This document shows, one piece after another, positions 8,734 through 16,816 of a stretch of DNA of 64,000 nucleotides (positions within the stretch are counted from its first letter, which is position 1; the number at the start of each line of letters is the position of its first letter). Source of the stretch: Leptolyngbya ohadii IS1 (GTDB lineage Bacteria > Cyanobacteriota > Cyanobacteriia > Elainellales > Elainellaceae); the NCBI RefSeq assembly GCF_002215035.1, contig NZ_NKFP01000006.1:2261080-2325079 (forward strand), written 5' to 3'. Position numbers and translations under genes: made by a program. The notes below the pieces were generated by a model. That model searched no databases and was not told the origin of the DNA. It saw only the letters and a list, made by a program, of their open reading frames with translations.

Positions 8734-8764
8734 AAGCGTGGGTAAACCGAACTCACGCTTTTTG
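8734..8764 (+). terminator. Rho-independent terminator of hup
   Basis: Ten-base stem AAGCGTGGGT / ACTCACGCTT (one G-U pair) with a seven-base loop, followed by TTTTTG. It starts 20 bases after the hup stop. Confidence 0.8.
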
Positions 8765-8810
8765 TCTGATGCACTCAGGCAGTCTGATTGAGCTGACGGG
8801 ATTTAACCAA

Positions 8811-8835
8811 TAAAAAACCTCCAAAACCTGGAGGT
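8811..8835 (-). terminator. Possible minus-strand terminator hairpin
   Basis: Stem ACCTCCA / TGGAGGT with a five-base loop; read on the minus strand it is followed by TTTTTTA. No accepted minus-strand gene lies immediately upstream, so its client is unknown. The surrounding 8765-9084 holds no gene I can support. Confidence 0.4.
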
Positions 8836-9084
8836 CAAACCCTGCCACAAGCAGATGAGTTAGCATCACGACCATTAATGTAAAGCCTGGGTATGACAGG
8901 TGTGTGACGTAGGTATCGCAAATTCTTTTCAGTTTTTTGCCCGGTCATCCGATCGTCATATTCACCATCTGTTGTGTTAATCAGGCTCTTGCTAGACAGC
9001 CAATTAAAGCAAATTAAATCGTGCCGGAGTCGCGCTGCGTCTGAAACCGCTTCTGGAATACAGGGCGCCCAGAATGTAGGACAT

Positions 9085-9131
9085 CTGGAATAACAGAACA
9101 CTGGAATAACAGAACACTGGAATAAAGTACA
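9085..9131 (+). repeat. 16-bp tandem repeat upstream of parA
   Basis: Unit CTGGAATAACAGAACA occurs at 9085-9100 and 9101-9116, with a third diverged copy at 9117-9131. It ends 54 bases before the parA start, in the probable promoter or leader. Confidence 0.85.
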
Positions 9132-9185
9132 GTTGAGATTGCCTAGATTTCGTTTTAGCAGTTCAGCAAAGGACTGGGAAGGGGT

Positions 9186-9857
9186 ATGTCAGTTGTTGCC
9201 TTTGTAAATCAGAAAGGGGGCTGTGCCAAATCAACCACCTCAGTTCATTTTGCCTACTGGCTGTTTCACCAGCAGCGTAAAGTGATTCTGGTTGACGCCG
9301 ATGCTCAGCGATCGAGTTCGATCTGGCTGGAAACGCTAGAAGACCCGGTTCCGTTTGAGGTGATTCAATCCGCTGAGGATCTGCTGGCAAAGATTCCCCA
9401 ACTTGCCGATCGATACGATTACGTTGTAGTGGACGGTCCTGCCGGGTTGTCCGATGCCACCAAGAATATTCTGTTTGGTTCAGATCTGGCGGTGATTCCC
9501 TGTCAGCCTACGGGGGTTGATCTGCGATCGGCGGCGGATGCGATCGCCCTAATTCGACAGGTGCAGGCAGATCGCGAGGAGCGTCCCCAAGCAACCATTT
9601 TTGTCTCGCGGGCAGTCAAAGGCACCCGGCTCAAGGATGAAGCAATGGCGGTTCTCAATAATATCGGCGTCCCCATCCTGAATACGGTGATCCATCAGCG
9701 GCAAACGGTAGCGGATACCTTTGGGCAGGCAGCAACGGTGTGGGAACTGCTGGGCAAAGCCTCGGTAGAAGCCGCAGACGAGTTTGATCAGCTCTTTCGC
9801 GAGATCATGACCCTGCTGCCGCGATCGTCCCAGAGTGCCGCCAGTCCCAAAAAGTAA
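9186..9857 (+). CDS. ParA family ATPase
   Basis: Deviant Walker-A P-loop ATPase of the ParA/MinD group, 223 residues. The P-loop is NQKGGCAKSTTSVHFAYWL with the signature lysine in KGGCAKST; switch I/II correspond to VDADAQRSSSIW and VVVDGPAGLSDATKN. There is no N-terminal HTH and no ParB next door, so it is an orphan rather than part of a standard partition locus. Orphan ParA proteins position plasmids, carboxysomes or other cargo on the nucleoid; the partner here is unknown. The next gene on the same strand (57 bases on) is a pentapeptide-repeat protein. Confidence 0.88.
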   Translation: MSVVAFVNQKGGCAKSTTSVHFAYWLFHQQRKVILVDADAQRSSSIWLETLEDPVPFEVIQSAEDLLAKIPQLADRYDYVVVDGPAGLSDATKNILFGSDLAVIPCQPTGVDLRSAADAIALIRQVQADREERPQATIFVSRAVKGTRLKDEAMAVLNNIGVPILNTVIHQRQTVADTFGQAATVWELLGKASVEAADEFDQLFREIMTLLPRSSQSAASPKK

Positions 9858-9913
9858 GTCCCAAAAAGTAGGTTTTCAAAGTCCTGATTAATCGACGGTC
9901 TCCCGATTCACCG

Positions 9914-10549
9914 ATGGCAGAGCTAACTCGACAACAGCTCATTCTTGCTCTGGTGGCAGCGCCCCACTCAGCCAATCTTGCCGGGGTGGATCTGTCGGAC
10001 TTGAGCCTGTCTGGACTTTGCTTCAGCAAAGCGAATCTCTGCCGCACCCGTCTCCAATTCAGCAATCTGCAGGAAGCCGACCTCAGCGGTGCCTCTCTAA
10101 TTCAGGCGCAGATGCAGCACGCCATTCTACAACAGGCAAACCTCAACGAAGCCGATCTCACCCACGCCCGTTTAGAAGACGCCAATTTCAGCCGTGCCTC
10201 CCTGCGAAGTGCCTGCCTGATGTTCGCCAAAATGCAGCACGCTATTCTGCAACAGGCAAATCTGGAGCGATCGCTGCTCTGTGGCGTAAATCTGGATGAA
10301 GCCGACCTTCAGGATGCCAACCTGAGCCACTGCAATCTGGAAAACGCCAGCCTCCGCAACGCCAATCTTCGCCGTGCCAAACTAACCCACGCAAACCTGA
10401 ATGGCGCTGATCTCAGCGGTGCCCACCTGGAAGACGCCGACCTTACCCATGTCAATCTGAGCAGCGTGATCCTGAGTGATGCTCACCTCGATGGGGCAAT
10501 CCTGAGTGAAGATAGCCTGACCGCTCAGGGTATTTCAGTAGACTTTTAG
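9914..10549 (+). CDS. Pentapeptide repeat protein
   Basis: A 211-residue protein made almost entirely of A-[DN]-L-x-x repeats from about residue 18 to 200 (for example ANLNEADLTHARLEDANF), predicting one right-handed quadrilateral beta helix. No signal peptide or membrane segment is seen, so it is probably cytoplasmic. Two longer internal repeats share MQHAILQQANL (about residues 73 and 114), which suggests recent internal duplication. Function of such proteins is mostly unknown; some mimic DNA. It follows parA with a short spacer that itself contains a duplicated CCCAAAAAGTA word. Confidence 0.88.
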   Translation: MAELTRQQLILALVAAPHSANLAGVDLSDLSLSGLCFSKANLCRTRLQFSNLQEADLSGASLIQAQMQHAILQQANLNEADLTHARLEDANFSRASLRSACLMFAKMQHAILQQANLERSLLCGVNLDEADLQDANLSHCNLENASLRNANLRRAKLTHANLNGADLSGAHLEDADLTHVNLSSVILSDAHLDGAILSEDSLTAQGISVDF

Positions 10550-10566
10550 AAAACTTTTAGGAAAAT

Positions 10567-11343
10567 TTAGCGATTCGATCGCGGGTCAATGCTGTCTCTC
10601 AAACCATCGCCTAAGAGATTAAACGCCAGCACGATCAGGGTGATCATCAGTCCCGGCAGGATGATTGTCCAGGGGGCGGAGAGGGCGTAGCCGTTTGTGA
10701 AGGAGTCGGAGAGGAGTGTCCCCAGTTCCGGTGTGGGAGGTTTTGCGCCCAGTCCCAGGAATCCCAAACCTGCGGCTTCCAGAGTTGCGGTACCGATCGC
10801 CAGGGTAGACTGCACAACAAGCGGAGCCATACTGGAGGGCAGAATGTGATTAAAAATAATCCGTCCCGGCTTTGCGCCAAATGCCCTGACTGTTTGGATA
10901 AATCCCTGTTCGCGCAGAGACAGCACCATACTGCGGGTTAGCCGAATAAAGATGGGAATCTGCACCACGCCCACGGCAATCATCACGCTCTGCAAACTGG
11001 CTCCAATCACGGTAGCCACGGCGATCGCCAGCAGAATCGAAGGGAACGCCAGCAAAATATCGGTAAACCAGCTAATCACCCGCTCCAGCCAGCCGCGATA
11101 GAAGCCTGCGATCAAACCGAGGAACGTCCCGACAATCAGCCCCAGACCCACGGACACGACACTCACCAGCAGCGAAATCCGAATCCCATACCAGACAAGG
11201 CTGAGCATATCCCGCCCTAAACCATCCGTGCCGAAGGGATGCACTAGACTGGGTGGACTCAGCCGTGCCGTAAAATCCCTTGCCGTCGCCGGATCAAAGG
11301 GACGCAGGATCGGAGCCAGAATCGCCAGCACGACGATCGCCAC
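10567..11343 (-). CDS. Peptide/nickel-type ABC transporter permease, DppC-like, N-terminally truncated
   Basis: Inner-membrane permease of the DppC/OppC family, 258 residues with about five hydrophobic segments, FGTDGLGRDMLSLVWYG early and the EAA-like loop TVRAFGAKPGRIIFNHILP that contacts the ATPase. The readable start is a GTG at 11343. In-frame sequence continues upstream as ARIGLILT, which looks like authentic DppC N-terminus, and then meets a TAA exactly where a copied dppB fragment begins (11366). The first about 20-25 residues before TM1 therefore seem lost. It is the last gene of the importer operon. Confidence 0.85.
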   Translation of the reverse strand: MAIVVLAILAPILRPFDPATARDFTARLSPPSLVHPFGTDGLGRDMLSLVWYGIRISLLVSVVSVGLGLIVGTFLGLIAGFYRGWLERVISWFTDILLAFPSILLAIAVATVIGASLQSVMIAVGVVQIPIFIRLTRSMVLSLREQGFIQTVRAFGAKPGRIIFNHILPSSMAPLVVQSTLAIGTATLEAAGLGFLGLGAKPPTPELGTLLSDSFTNGYALSAPWTIILPGLMITLIVLAFNLLGDGLRDSIDPRSNR

Positions 11344-11365
11344 GGTGAGGATTAAGCCAATCCGT

Positions 11366-11455
11366 GCTTAATAGGGTGCCGAACTGTAAGCCGACGATCG
11401 TGACGACGGGCAGCAGGGCATTTGGCGCAAAGCCGGGACGAGTTAGGATTATTTT
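11366..11455. repeat. Mosaic of copied dppB and dppC fragments
   Basis: Bases 11366-11423 repeat 11731-11788 of dppB exactly and in direct orientation (58 bp). Bases 11414-11440 are the exact reverse complement of dppC 10862-10888 (27 bp), and ten more matching bases (11446-11455) follow a five-base insertion. The two copies overlap at CAGGGCATTT, a word shared by both source genes. The rest of the gap to 11541 contains a GGGCATCTTGCCCGCC palindromic word and no gene. Confidence 0.93.
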
Positions 11456-11541
11456 CTTGTGGAGTGGGCATCTTGCCCGCCATTCAGAGCGTTTGCCGCT
11501 ATTTCAAAGTTATTTAATCCACATTTCCACATTTATAGGAG

Positions 11542-12546
11542 TTATTTGTATTGGATGCGGGGGTCGAGGAAGGCGTAGGAGATGTCTACGAGGAGGTTGA
11601 TGAGAACGAAGACGATCGCTACGAAGACAACGCCACCTTGAACGACGGGGTAGTCGCGGGTGAGAATGCCGTTGTAGATCCAGGAGCCAATACCGGGCCA
11701 CGAAAAAATGGTTTCGGTGAGGATTGCGCCGCTTAATAGGGTGCCGAACTGTAAGCCGACGATCGTGACGACGGGCAGCAGGGCATTTTTGAGGGCGTGT
11801 TTGTTGATTACCCAGCGTTCGATCAGTCCTTTGGCTCTGGCGGTGCGGATGTAGTCCTGCGACAACACTTCCAGCATGGCACTGCGGGTAATGCGGGCGA
11901 TGATTGCCAGGGGGATTGTGCCCAGCGTGATCGCAGGCAGAATTAGGTGTGCCACTACGTCCCCAAAGGCGCGAAAGTTGAGTTGCAGCAGTGAGTCGAT
12001 TAGATAGAATCCTGTAATCGGCTGAAGGTTGACATCAACTCCTAAACGTCCGCTCGGCGGCAGAATTTGCAGATTCACCGCGAACAGATAAACCAGCAGC
12101 AGTCCCAGCCAGTACACGGGCATCGACACACCCAGCAAGGACGCACTCATGGCGATGTTATCGATCCAGCCGTTCTTCTTCACCGCCGCAATAATTCCCG
12201 CTGGAACGCCCAGCGCGATCGCCACCAGCATTGCCGCGATCGATAGCTCAAACGTCGCCGGAAAACGAGTGGCAAGTTCCCGCGTAATTGGAATGCCGCT
12301 GATGATACTTCTGCCCAGATCGAATCGAATTAATCGACCGAGAAAGGCAAGATACTGCAACGGCAAAGGCTGATTGAGTCCTAACCGCTCCCGCAACGCT
12401 TCAACCTGATCTGGGGTGGCTCTCTGACCCAGAAGGACGATCGCCGGATCGCCAGGAATCAACTGCAAGAACAGAAATACCAGGAGCGTAATGCCTAACA
12501 GAACGGGGAGGAGATCGAAGAGGCGTTTGGCGATGTAGCGGAGCAT
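11542..12546 (-). CDS. Peptide/nickel-type ABC transporter permease, DppB-like
   Basis: Full-length (334 residues) DppB/OppB permease starting MLRYIAKRLFDLLPVLLGIT, the typical first transmembrane helix. It has PGDPAIVLLGQRAT after TM1, about six membrane segments, and the cytoplasmic coupling loop IRTARAKGLIERWVINKHAL before the last helices. It would form the translocation pore with the DppC-like subunit downstream. A 58-bp stretch of this gene is copied into the intergenic region after its stop. Confidence 0.92.
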   Translation of the reverse strand: MLRYIAKRLFDLLPVLLGITLLVFLFLQLIPGDPAIVLLGQRATPDQVEALRERLGLNQPLPLQYLAFLGRLIRFDLGRSIISGIPITRELATRFPATFELSIAAMLVAIALGVPAGIIAAVKKNGWIDNIAMSASLLGVSMPVYWLGLLLVYLFAVNLQILPPSGRLGVDVNLQPITGFYLIDSLLQLNFRAFGDVVAHLILPAITLGTIPLAIIARITRSAMLEVLSQDYIRTARAKGLIERWVINKHALKNALLPVVTIVGLQFGTLLSGAILTETIFSWPGIGSWIYNGILTRDYPVVQGGVVFVAIVFVLINLLVDISYAFLDPRIQYK

Positions 12547-12551
12547 TTTGG

Positions 12552-12770
12552 GGGGAGTGGAGAGTAGATGAGTAGATGAGTGGATGGGTGGATGAGTTAG
12601 TGGAGGTAGGGTGGGGAGATAGGTAGATAGGGAGGAGTAGTTTGCATAGGAGGTGAGTTCGGGGAAGCGGGATCACTCGATCGCCCAGTCAAACCCAGGC
12701 TATACAAACACATCTACTCCCCTAACTCACCCATCTACTCATCCACTCATCCACCCATCCACCCCTTTAG
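12552..12770. repeat. Inverted low-complexity GATGAGTG / CATCCACT tracts
   Basis: 12552-12612 is built of GAGTAGATGAGTGGATG-like words and 12713-12770 is built of their complements, so the two arms can pair around about 100 bp of unique sequence. The right arm runs into the end of the first binding-protein gene. It probably forms a long imperfect hairpin between dppB and the binding-protein gene in the operon mRNA, which could protect or attenuate. Confidence 0.7.
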
Positions 12771-14422
12771 CTCTTCTCCACTGTCTCAAACGATTCCGAA
12801 CCCAGCGGACTGGGTGCCCAACCGCTAACATTCGATCGCTGAGCGTTCAGGGGTTCAGAGTGGACGATCGGCACACGGACGGCTTCGTCGGCAATGATCT
12901 TCTCTGCCTGACCGTAAAGCTGGGCGCGTTTTGCCTGATCGGCGGTTTGGCGTGCTTGATCCAGGAGGTCGAATACCTGCGGGTTTTGCCAGTTGCCGAT
13001 GTCCTTTGTGCCGCCTCTGCCGAAGTGGTAGTAGAGGAAGTTGTCGGGATCACCATAGTCGCCTGTCCAGCCGAGCATATATGCCTGGTAGCCGGGGGAC
13101 TTGAGGCGATCGTCTAGGTAAGCTGCCCAGTCCTTCGTGTTGAGCTTGACGCGGATTCCAAGCTGGCTCAGGTCAGCGGCAATTGCCTCGGCGATCGGTT
13201 TGGGCGTGGGGAAGTAGGGACGCGACACGGGCATATACCACAGTTCCAGGTCGAAGCCGTTGGGATAGCCTGCATCCGCCAGCATTTGCTTCGCTTTGTC
13301 GGGGTTGTATTCAAAGTCTTTCAGGCTGGCATCCTGGAAGTTCTTCATCGACGGGGGCGTAAAGTGGGCGTCGGTGGTTGCCAGACCCGACCAGAAACCG
13401 TCTACGATCGGCTGTTTGTTGATTGCCATCGCGATCGCCTGCCGCACTTCTTTCTTCGCCAGCGGTTCATAGCTGGGGTTGAGTGCCAGATAGCCGACGT
13501 TGAACGGCGGACGACGAACTTCCTTCAGGTTGGTGTCTGCCTTGACTTCGTTGAGCTGATCCGGAGCGATATCTACGGTGAAGTCGATGCTGCCTGCACG
13601 GAGTTCAGCCAATCTTGCCGAAGGCTCTTTGATGAACCGGAAAACGAGGTTTTCTTCCTTCGGGAAGCCGGACTTCCAGTAGTCGGGATTCTTCGCCAGA
13701 ATGATGCGATCGCCCGTGCGCCATTCTTTAAAGACATAGGGACCCGTACCGACTGCCTGTGCGCCTGCAATACCGTAGTCTTTACCCGCTTTCTCAATCG
13801 CTGCCGGGCTGGCAATACCGAAATAGCCAGAGGCGATCGCTGCCGGAAAGGCGGCAAACGGTTCCTTCAGCACAAACTGAACCGTCGTGGGATTCACGAC
13901 TTTAATTTCTTGCAGCGTCGAAGCTTCGCTACCTTTGTATCCGCCAAACAGACCTTCCCACACGGCGTAGGTTTTGCCTGCATCGCGGAAGCCATTGGGA
14001 TCATTCGGGTCCCACCAGCGATTGAAGTTGAAGCGCACTGCCTCGGCGTTAAAAGGCGTGCCGTCGTGGAAAGTGACGCCCTCGCGCAGCGTGAATTCCC
14101 AGGTTTTGCCGTTGTCGGGGGAAGACCACTCTGTAGCAAGAGCGGGTTCCAGTTCGGTGGTGCCGGGTTTGTAGTCGATCAGGCGATCGTAGATCTGCTG
14201 CTGCACATAGATCGAGTTGCCGTCCTCAATGTTGCCCGGTTCCAGGTTTGCCGGGTCGCCACCAGAGCCAAAGACCAGCGTACTGGTATCGGTTTGGGCA
14301 GCGGGACTATTTGCGCCCGTCGTCGAGGTGGGAGGTTGCTGGGCACAGTTAGAAAGGGTGACGGTTAGCGCAGCCGTGAGGACAATCAGTGCTGCCTGCC
14401 ATCGTTTAAATCGTTGGATCAT
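12767..14422 (-). CDS. ABC transporter substrate-binding lipoprotein (SBP_bac_5), copy 1
   Basis: Peptide/nickel/opine-type binding protein, 551 residues, anchored outside the inner membrane. Signal peptide with lipobox LSNC (about residue 26) followed by a Ser/Thr/Pro-rich linker. The family signature around WEFTLREGVTFHDGTPFNAE (about residue 110) and the closing VRVPIVHSEPLNAQ are present. It is a close paralogue of the next gene upstream (shared stretches such as GDPDNF, KEVRQAIAMAI and LNTKDWAAYL), indicating tandem duplication. Ligand unknown; cyanobacterial members may bind di- or oligopeptides. Confidence 0.92.
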   Translation of the reverse strand: MIQRFKRWQAALIVLTAALTVTLSNCAQQPPTSTTGANSPAAQTDTSTLVFGSGGDPANLEPGNIEDGNSIYVQQQIYDRLIDYKPGTTELEPALATEWSSPDNGKTWEFTLREGVTFHDGTPFNAEAVRFNFNRWWDPNDPNGFRDAGKTYAVWEGLFGGYKGSEASTLQEIKVVNPTTVQFVLKEPFAAFPAAIASGYFGIASPAAIEKAGKDYGIAGAQAVGTGPYVFKEWRTGDRIILAKNPDYWKSGFPKEENLVFRFIKEPSARLAELRAGSIDFTVDIAPDQLNEVKADTNLKEVRRPPFNVGYLALNPSYEPLAKKEVRQAIAMAINKQPIVDGFWSGLATTDAHFTPPSMKNFQDASLKDFEYNPDKAKQMLADAGYPNGFDLELWYMPVSRPYFPTPKPIAEAIAADLSQLGIRVKLNTKDWAAYLDDRLKSPGYQAYMLGWTGDYGDPDNFLYYHFGRGGTKDIGNWQNPQVFDLLDQARQTADQAKRAQLYGQAEKIIADEAVRVPIVHSEPLNAQRSNVSGWAPSPLGSESFETVEKS

Positions 14423-14480
14423 GCGTGTGTCCCTAGTGAAGTGAAAAGTGAAGTGAAAAATCAGGTGATGATTGCTGCTT

Positions 14481-14513
14481 GGTTCCCCCCAGAATTGGGG
14501 GGCTAGGGGGGCG
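14481..14513. repeat. G/C-run palindromic dispersed repeat
   Basis: GGTTCCCCCCAGAATTGGGG followed by GGCTAGGGGGGC: one of at least eight copies in this window of a family with inverted CCCCC/GGGGG arms around AATT. It lies between the two binding-protein genes and could form a hairpin in their mRNA. Confidence 0.8.
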
Positions 14514-14536
14514 AATCATTGGATTCAGCAATACCA

Positions 14537-16219
14537 TTACTGCTTGGTGATATTGGCGAAGGATTCGGAACCAAAGGGGCTGGGAGTCCATCCACTCAGA
14601 TTCGATCGCTGTGCCAAAAGCGGTTCGGCATGAACCATCGGGATGCGGACGGCTTCCTCGAACAGGATTTTGTCTACCTCGGCGTACATTTTTGCCCGAT
14701 CGTCCTGGTTAGGAGTCGATCGCGCCTGCTGAAGCAAACTGAAGACCCGATCGTTTTTCCAGTTGCCGATGTCGGTGGTGGAGCCTTTGCCGAAGTGGGG
14801 ATAGAAGAAGTTATCCGGGTCGCCGTAGTCCCCCGTCCAGCCGAGCATAAATGCCTGATAGCCAGGAGATTTGAGGCGATCGGCGAGGTAGGCTGCCCAG
14901 TCTTTGGTGTTCAGCTTGACGCGAATCCCGATCGAACTGAGTTCCGCTGCCCATGCCTCGGCGGTAGGTTTGGGGTTGGGGAAGGATGCACCGTTAATGG
15001 GGGCGTACCAGACTTCCAGATCAAAGCCGTTGGGATAGCCCGCATCCGCCAGCATCTTTTTCGCCTTGTCCGGGTTGTACTCGTAGTTACCCAGGCTGGC
15101 ATCCTGAAATTCCTTCATGGACGGAGGCGTAAAGTGGGAATCCACCGTGCCCAGACCCGACCAGAAAGCTTCGACGAGCTGCTTGCGATCGATCGCCATT
15201 GCGATTGCCTGCCGCACTTCTTTTTTAGACAGCGGCTCGTAGGCGGGATTGAGTGCCAGATAGCCGGTGTTGAAGGAAGGACGACGCAGCTCCTTTAGAT
15301 TGGAATCGCTCTGGATTTCCTGAATCTGCTGGGGCGACAGGTTTTCCGTGAAGTCGATCGTGCCTGCGCGAAGCTCTGCCAGTCGGGAAGAGGCTTCTTT
15401 AATTGTGCGGAACACGACCTGATCGGTTTTGGGTAAGCCTGCCTGCCAGTAGTCGGGATTTTTCTCCAGAATCACCCGATCGCCCGTGCGCCATTCCTTT
15501 AGCCTGTAGGGTCCCGTCCCGATCGCCGGAGAGCCTGCAATCCCATAATCGCCGCCTGCTTTTTTGACTGCATCGGGGCTGGCAATGCCAAAGTAGCCGG
15601 AAGCGATCGCCGCCGGGAATGCCGCAAACGGTTCTTTGAGGACAAACCGAATCGTCGTGGGGTCAACCACTTGGATTTCTTGCAGCAGCGAATCGGGCGA
15701 TCCTTTGAAGCCGCCAAACAGACTCACCCAGGTTTCGTAGGTTTTGCCCCCATCCCGGAAGCTATTCGGGTCTTTTTCATCCCACCAGCGATTCACGTTA
15801 AAGCGGACAGCTTCGGCGTTAAAGGGGGTTCCGTCGTGGAACTTTACCCCGTCGCGCAGTTTGAACGTCCAGGTACGCCCATCGGCAGAAGCGGAATATT
15901 CGGTCGCCAAAGCCGGAACCAAATCGGTTGTGCCCGGTTTAGCATCCAGAAGGCGATCGTAAATCTGCTGCTGAACTGCCACGGAGTAGCCATCCGTCAC
16001 ATTCCCGGATTCCAGCGTCACCGGATCGCCTACTGACCCAAACACCAGCGTACTGGCATCGGTTTGAGCGGCGGGACTGCCACCCGGATTGCCAGAAGGA
16101 TTGCCAGAGGGATTGGCAGCGTTTTGGGTGGGCGCGGTTCCACAGTTGGAAAGCGTCACGGTCAGGGCAGCGGCTAAAGCAAAGAGGGCAAACCACCCTC
16201 GTTTAAGTCGCCCAATCAT
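14537..16219 (-). CDS. ABC transporter substrate-binding lipoprotein (SBP_bac_5), copy 2
   Basis: Paralogue of the preceding binding protein and first gene of the operon. The start is set at ATG 16219 (MIGRLKRGWFALFALAAALT), which begins a normal lipoprotein signal ending in LSNC; the frame is open 24 codons further up but without family support. The linker after the lipobox carries a 12-bp tandem repeat coding NPSG-NPSG-NPGG. The SBP_bac_5 signature is at WTFKLRDGVKFHDGTPFNAE. The C-terminus ends VRIPMVHAEPLLAQRSNLSG. Having two such proteins may widen the range of substrates captured by one permease. Confidence 0.92.
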   Translation of the reverse strand: MIGRLKRGWFALFALAAALTVTLSNCGTAPTQNAANPSGNPSGNPGGSPAAQTDASTLVFGSVGDPVTLESGNVTDGYSVAVQQQIYDRLLDAKPGTTDLVPALATEYSASADGRTWTFKLRDGVKFHDGTPFNAEAVRFNVNRWWDEKDPNSFRDGGKTYETWVSLFGGFKGSPDSLLQEIQVVDPTTIRFVLKEPFAAFPAAIASGYFGIASPDAVKKAGGDYGIAGSPAIGTGPYRLKEWRTGDRVILEKNPDYWQAGLPKTDQVVFRTIKEASSRLAELRAGTIDFTENLSPQQIQEIQSDSNLKELRRPSFNTGYLALNPAYEPLSKKEVRQAIAMAIDRKQLVEAFWSGLGTVDSHFTPPSMKEFQDASLGNYEYNPDKAKKMLADAGYPNGFDLEVWYAPINGASFPNPKPTAEAWAAELSSIGIRVKLNTKDWAAYLADRLKSPGYQAFMLGWTGDYGDPDNFFYPHFGKGSTTDIGNWKNDRVFSLLQQARSTPNQDDRAKMYAEVDKILFEEAVRIPMVHAEPLLAQRSNLSGWTPSPFGSESFANITKQ

Positions 16220-16816
16220 AGAAATGAAAGTCCTGCTGAAAAGCGTTGTTTTAACGGATTGATACCGTTCTTGAGGACACTGCGAAACCAAACAAATTTG
16301 ATATACCTAAAGACAGTAACGACTGGCATTTCAGTCAGCCGAAATTGTAGATATTTTCTTAAGGTCTTACCCCTTCAAATTGAAGAACTGTTACAAAGAC
16401 ATCAGTTTGAGGGACGATCGGAATCAATGATTGAACCTGCTTTTACCAGTATGCCGCAAGCGTAAACCAAGCTTAATTTTTAGCAACAATTAAACTGAGG
16501 CTTGTGCGTTAGGCTATTGCTAGAACGGAGTTCAACCCAGCTCAAACAGGAGTAAAAGAATCAGGACTTATCAATGAATTTCGCGGCTCCTAATTCAAAA
16601 TGTCTCTTTCGGAGGATAGATTTATAACCCGATCGGGTCTTCTCCAAAAAAATCGGTTTCTGCTAGAATCCATCCCTTACTAACTTTAAGAGACGTTTAA
16701 ATCTCAGTATTTCCTGACTTTTTAAACCGGGTTCGATCGCATGAAAGAATTCTTTAAAGAATTTCCCAAAACGATCGTCCCGTTCTCCACCTCACCTATT
16801 CTTTTTACCTATCCCA
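16220..16816. promoter_or_regulatory. Divergent promoter region of the ABC importer, with palindrome
   Basis: About 600 bp without a gene, between the divergently transcribed binding-protein operon and the ATPase gene; promoters for both must lie here. A perfect 16-bp palindrome AATTCTTTAAAGAATT (16748-16763) sits 54 bases before the ATPase start and is a candidate operator. No riboswitch that I recognise is present. Confidence 0.5.

Noticed and set aside
8835-9101. 88-codon minus-strand frame between hup and parA
   Set aside because: No ribosome site, no family resemblance, and overlaps the tandem repeat upstream of parA.
13286-14368. Long plus-strand open frame (360 codons)
   Set aside because: Antisense to the well supported first binding protein; composition is that of a reversed coding strand.
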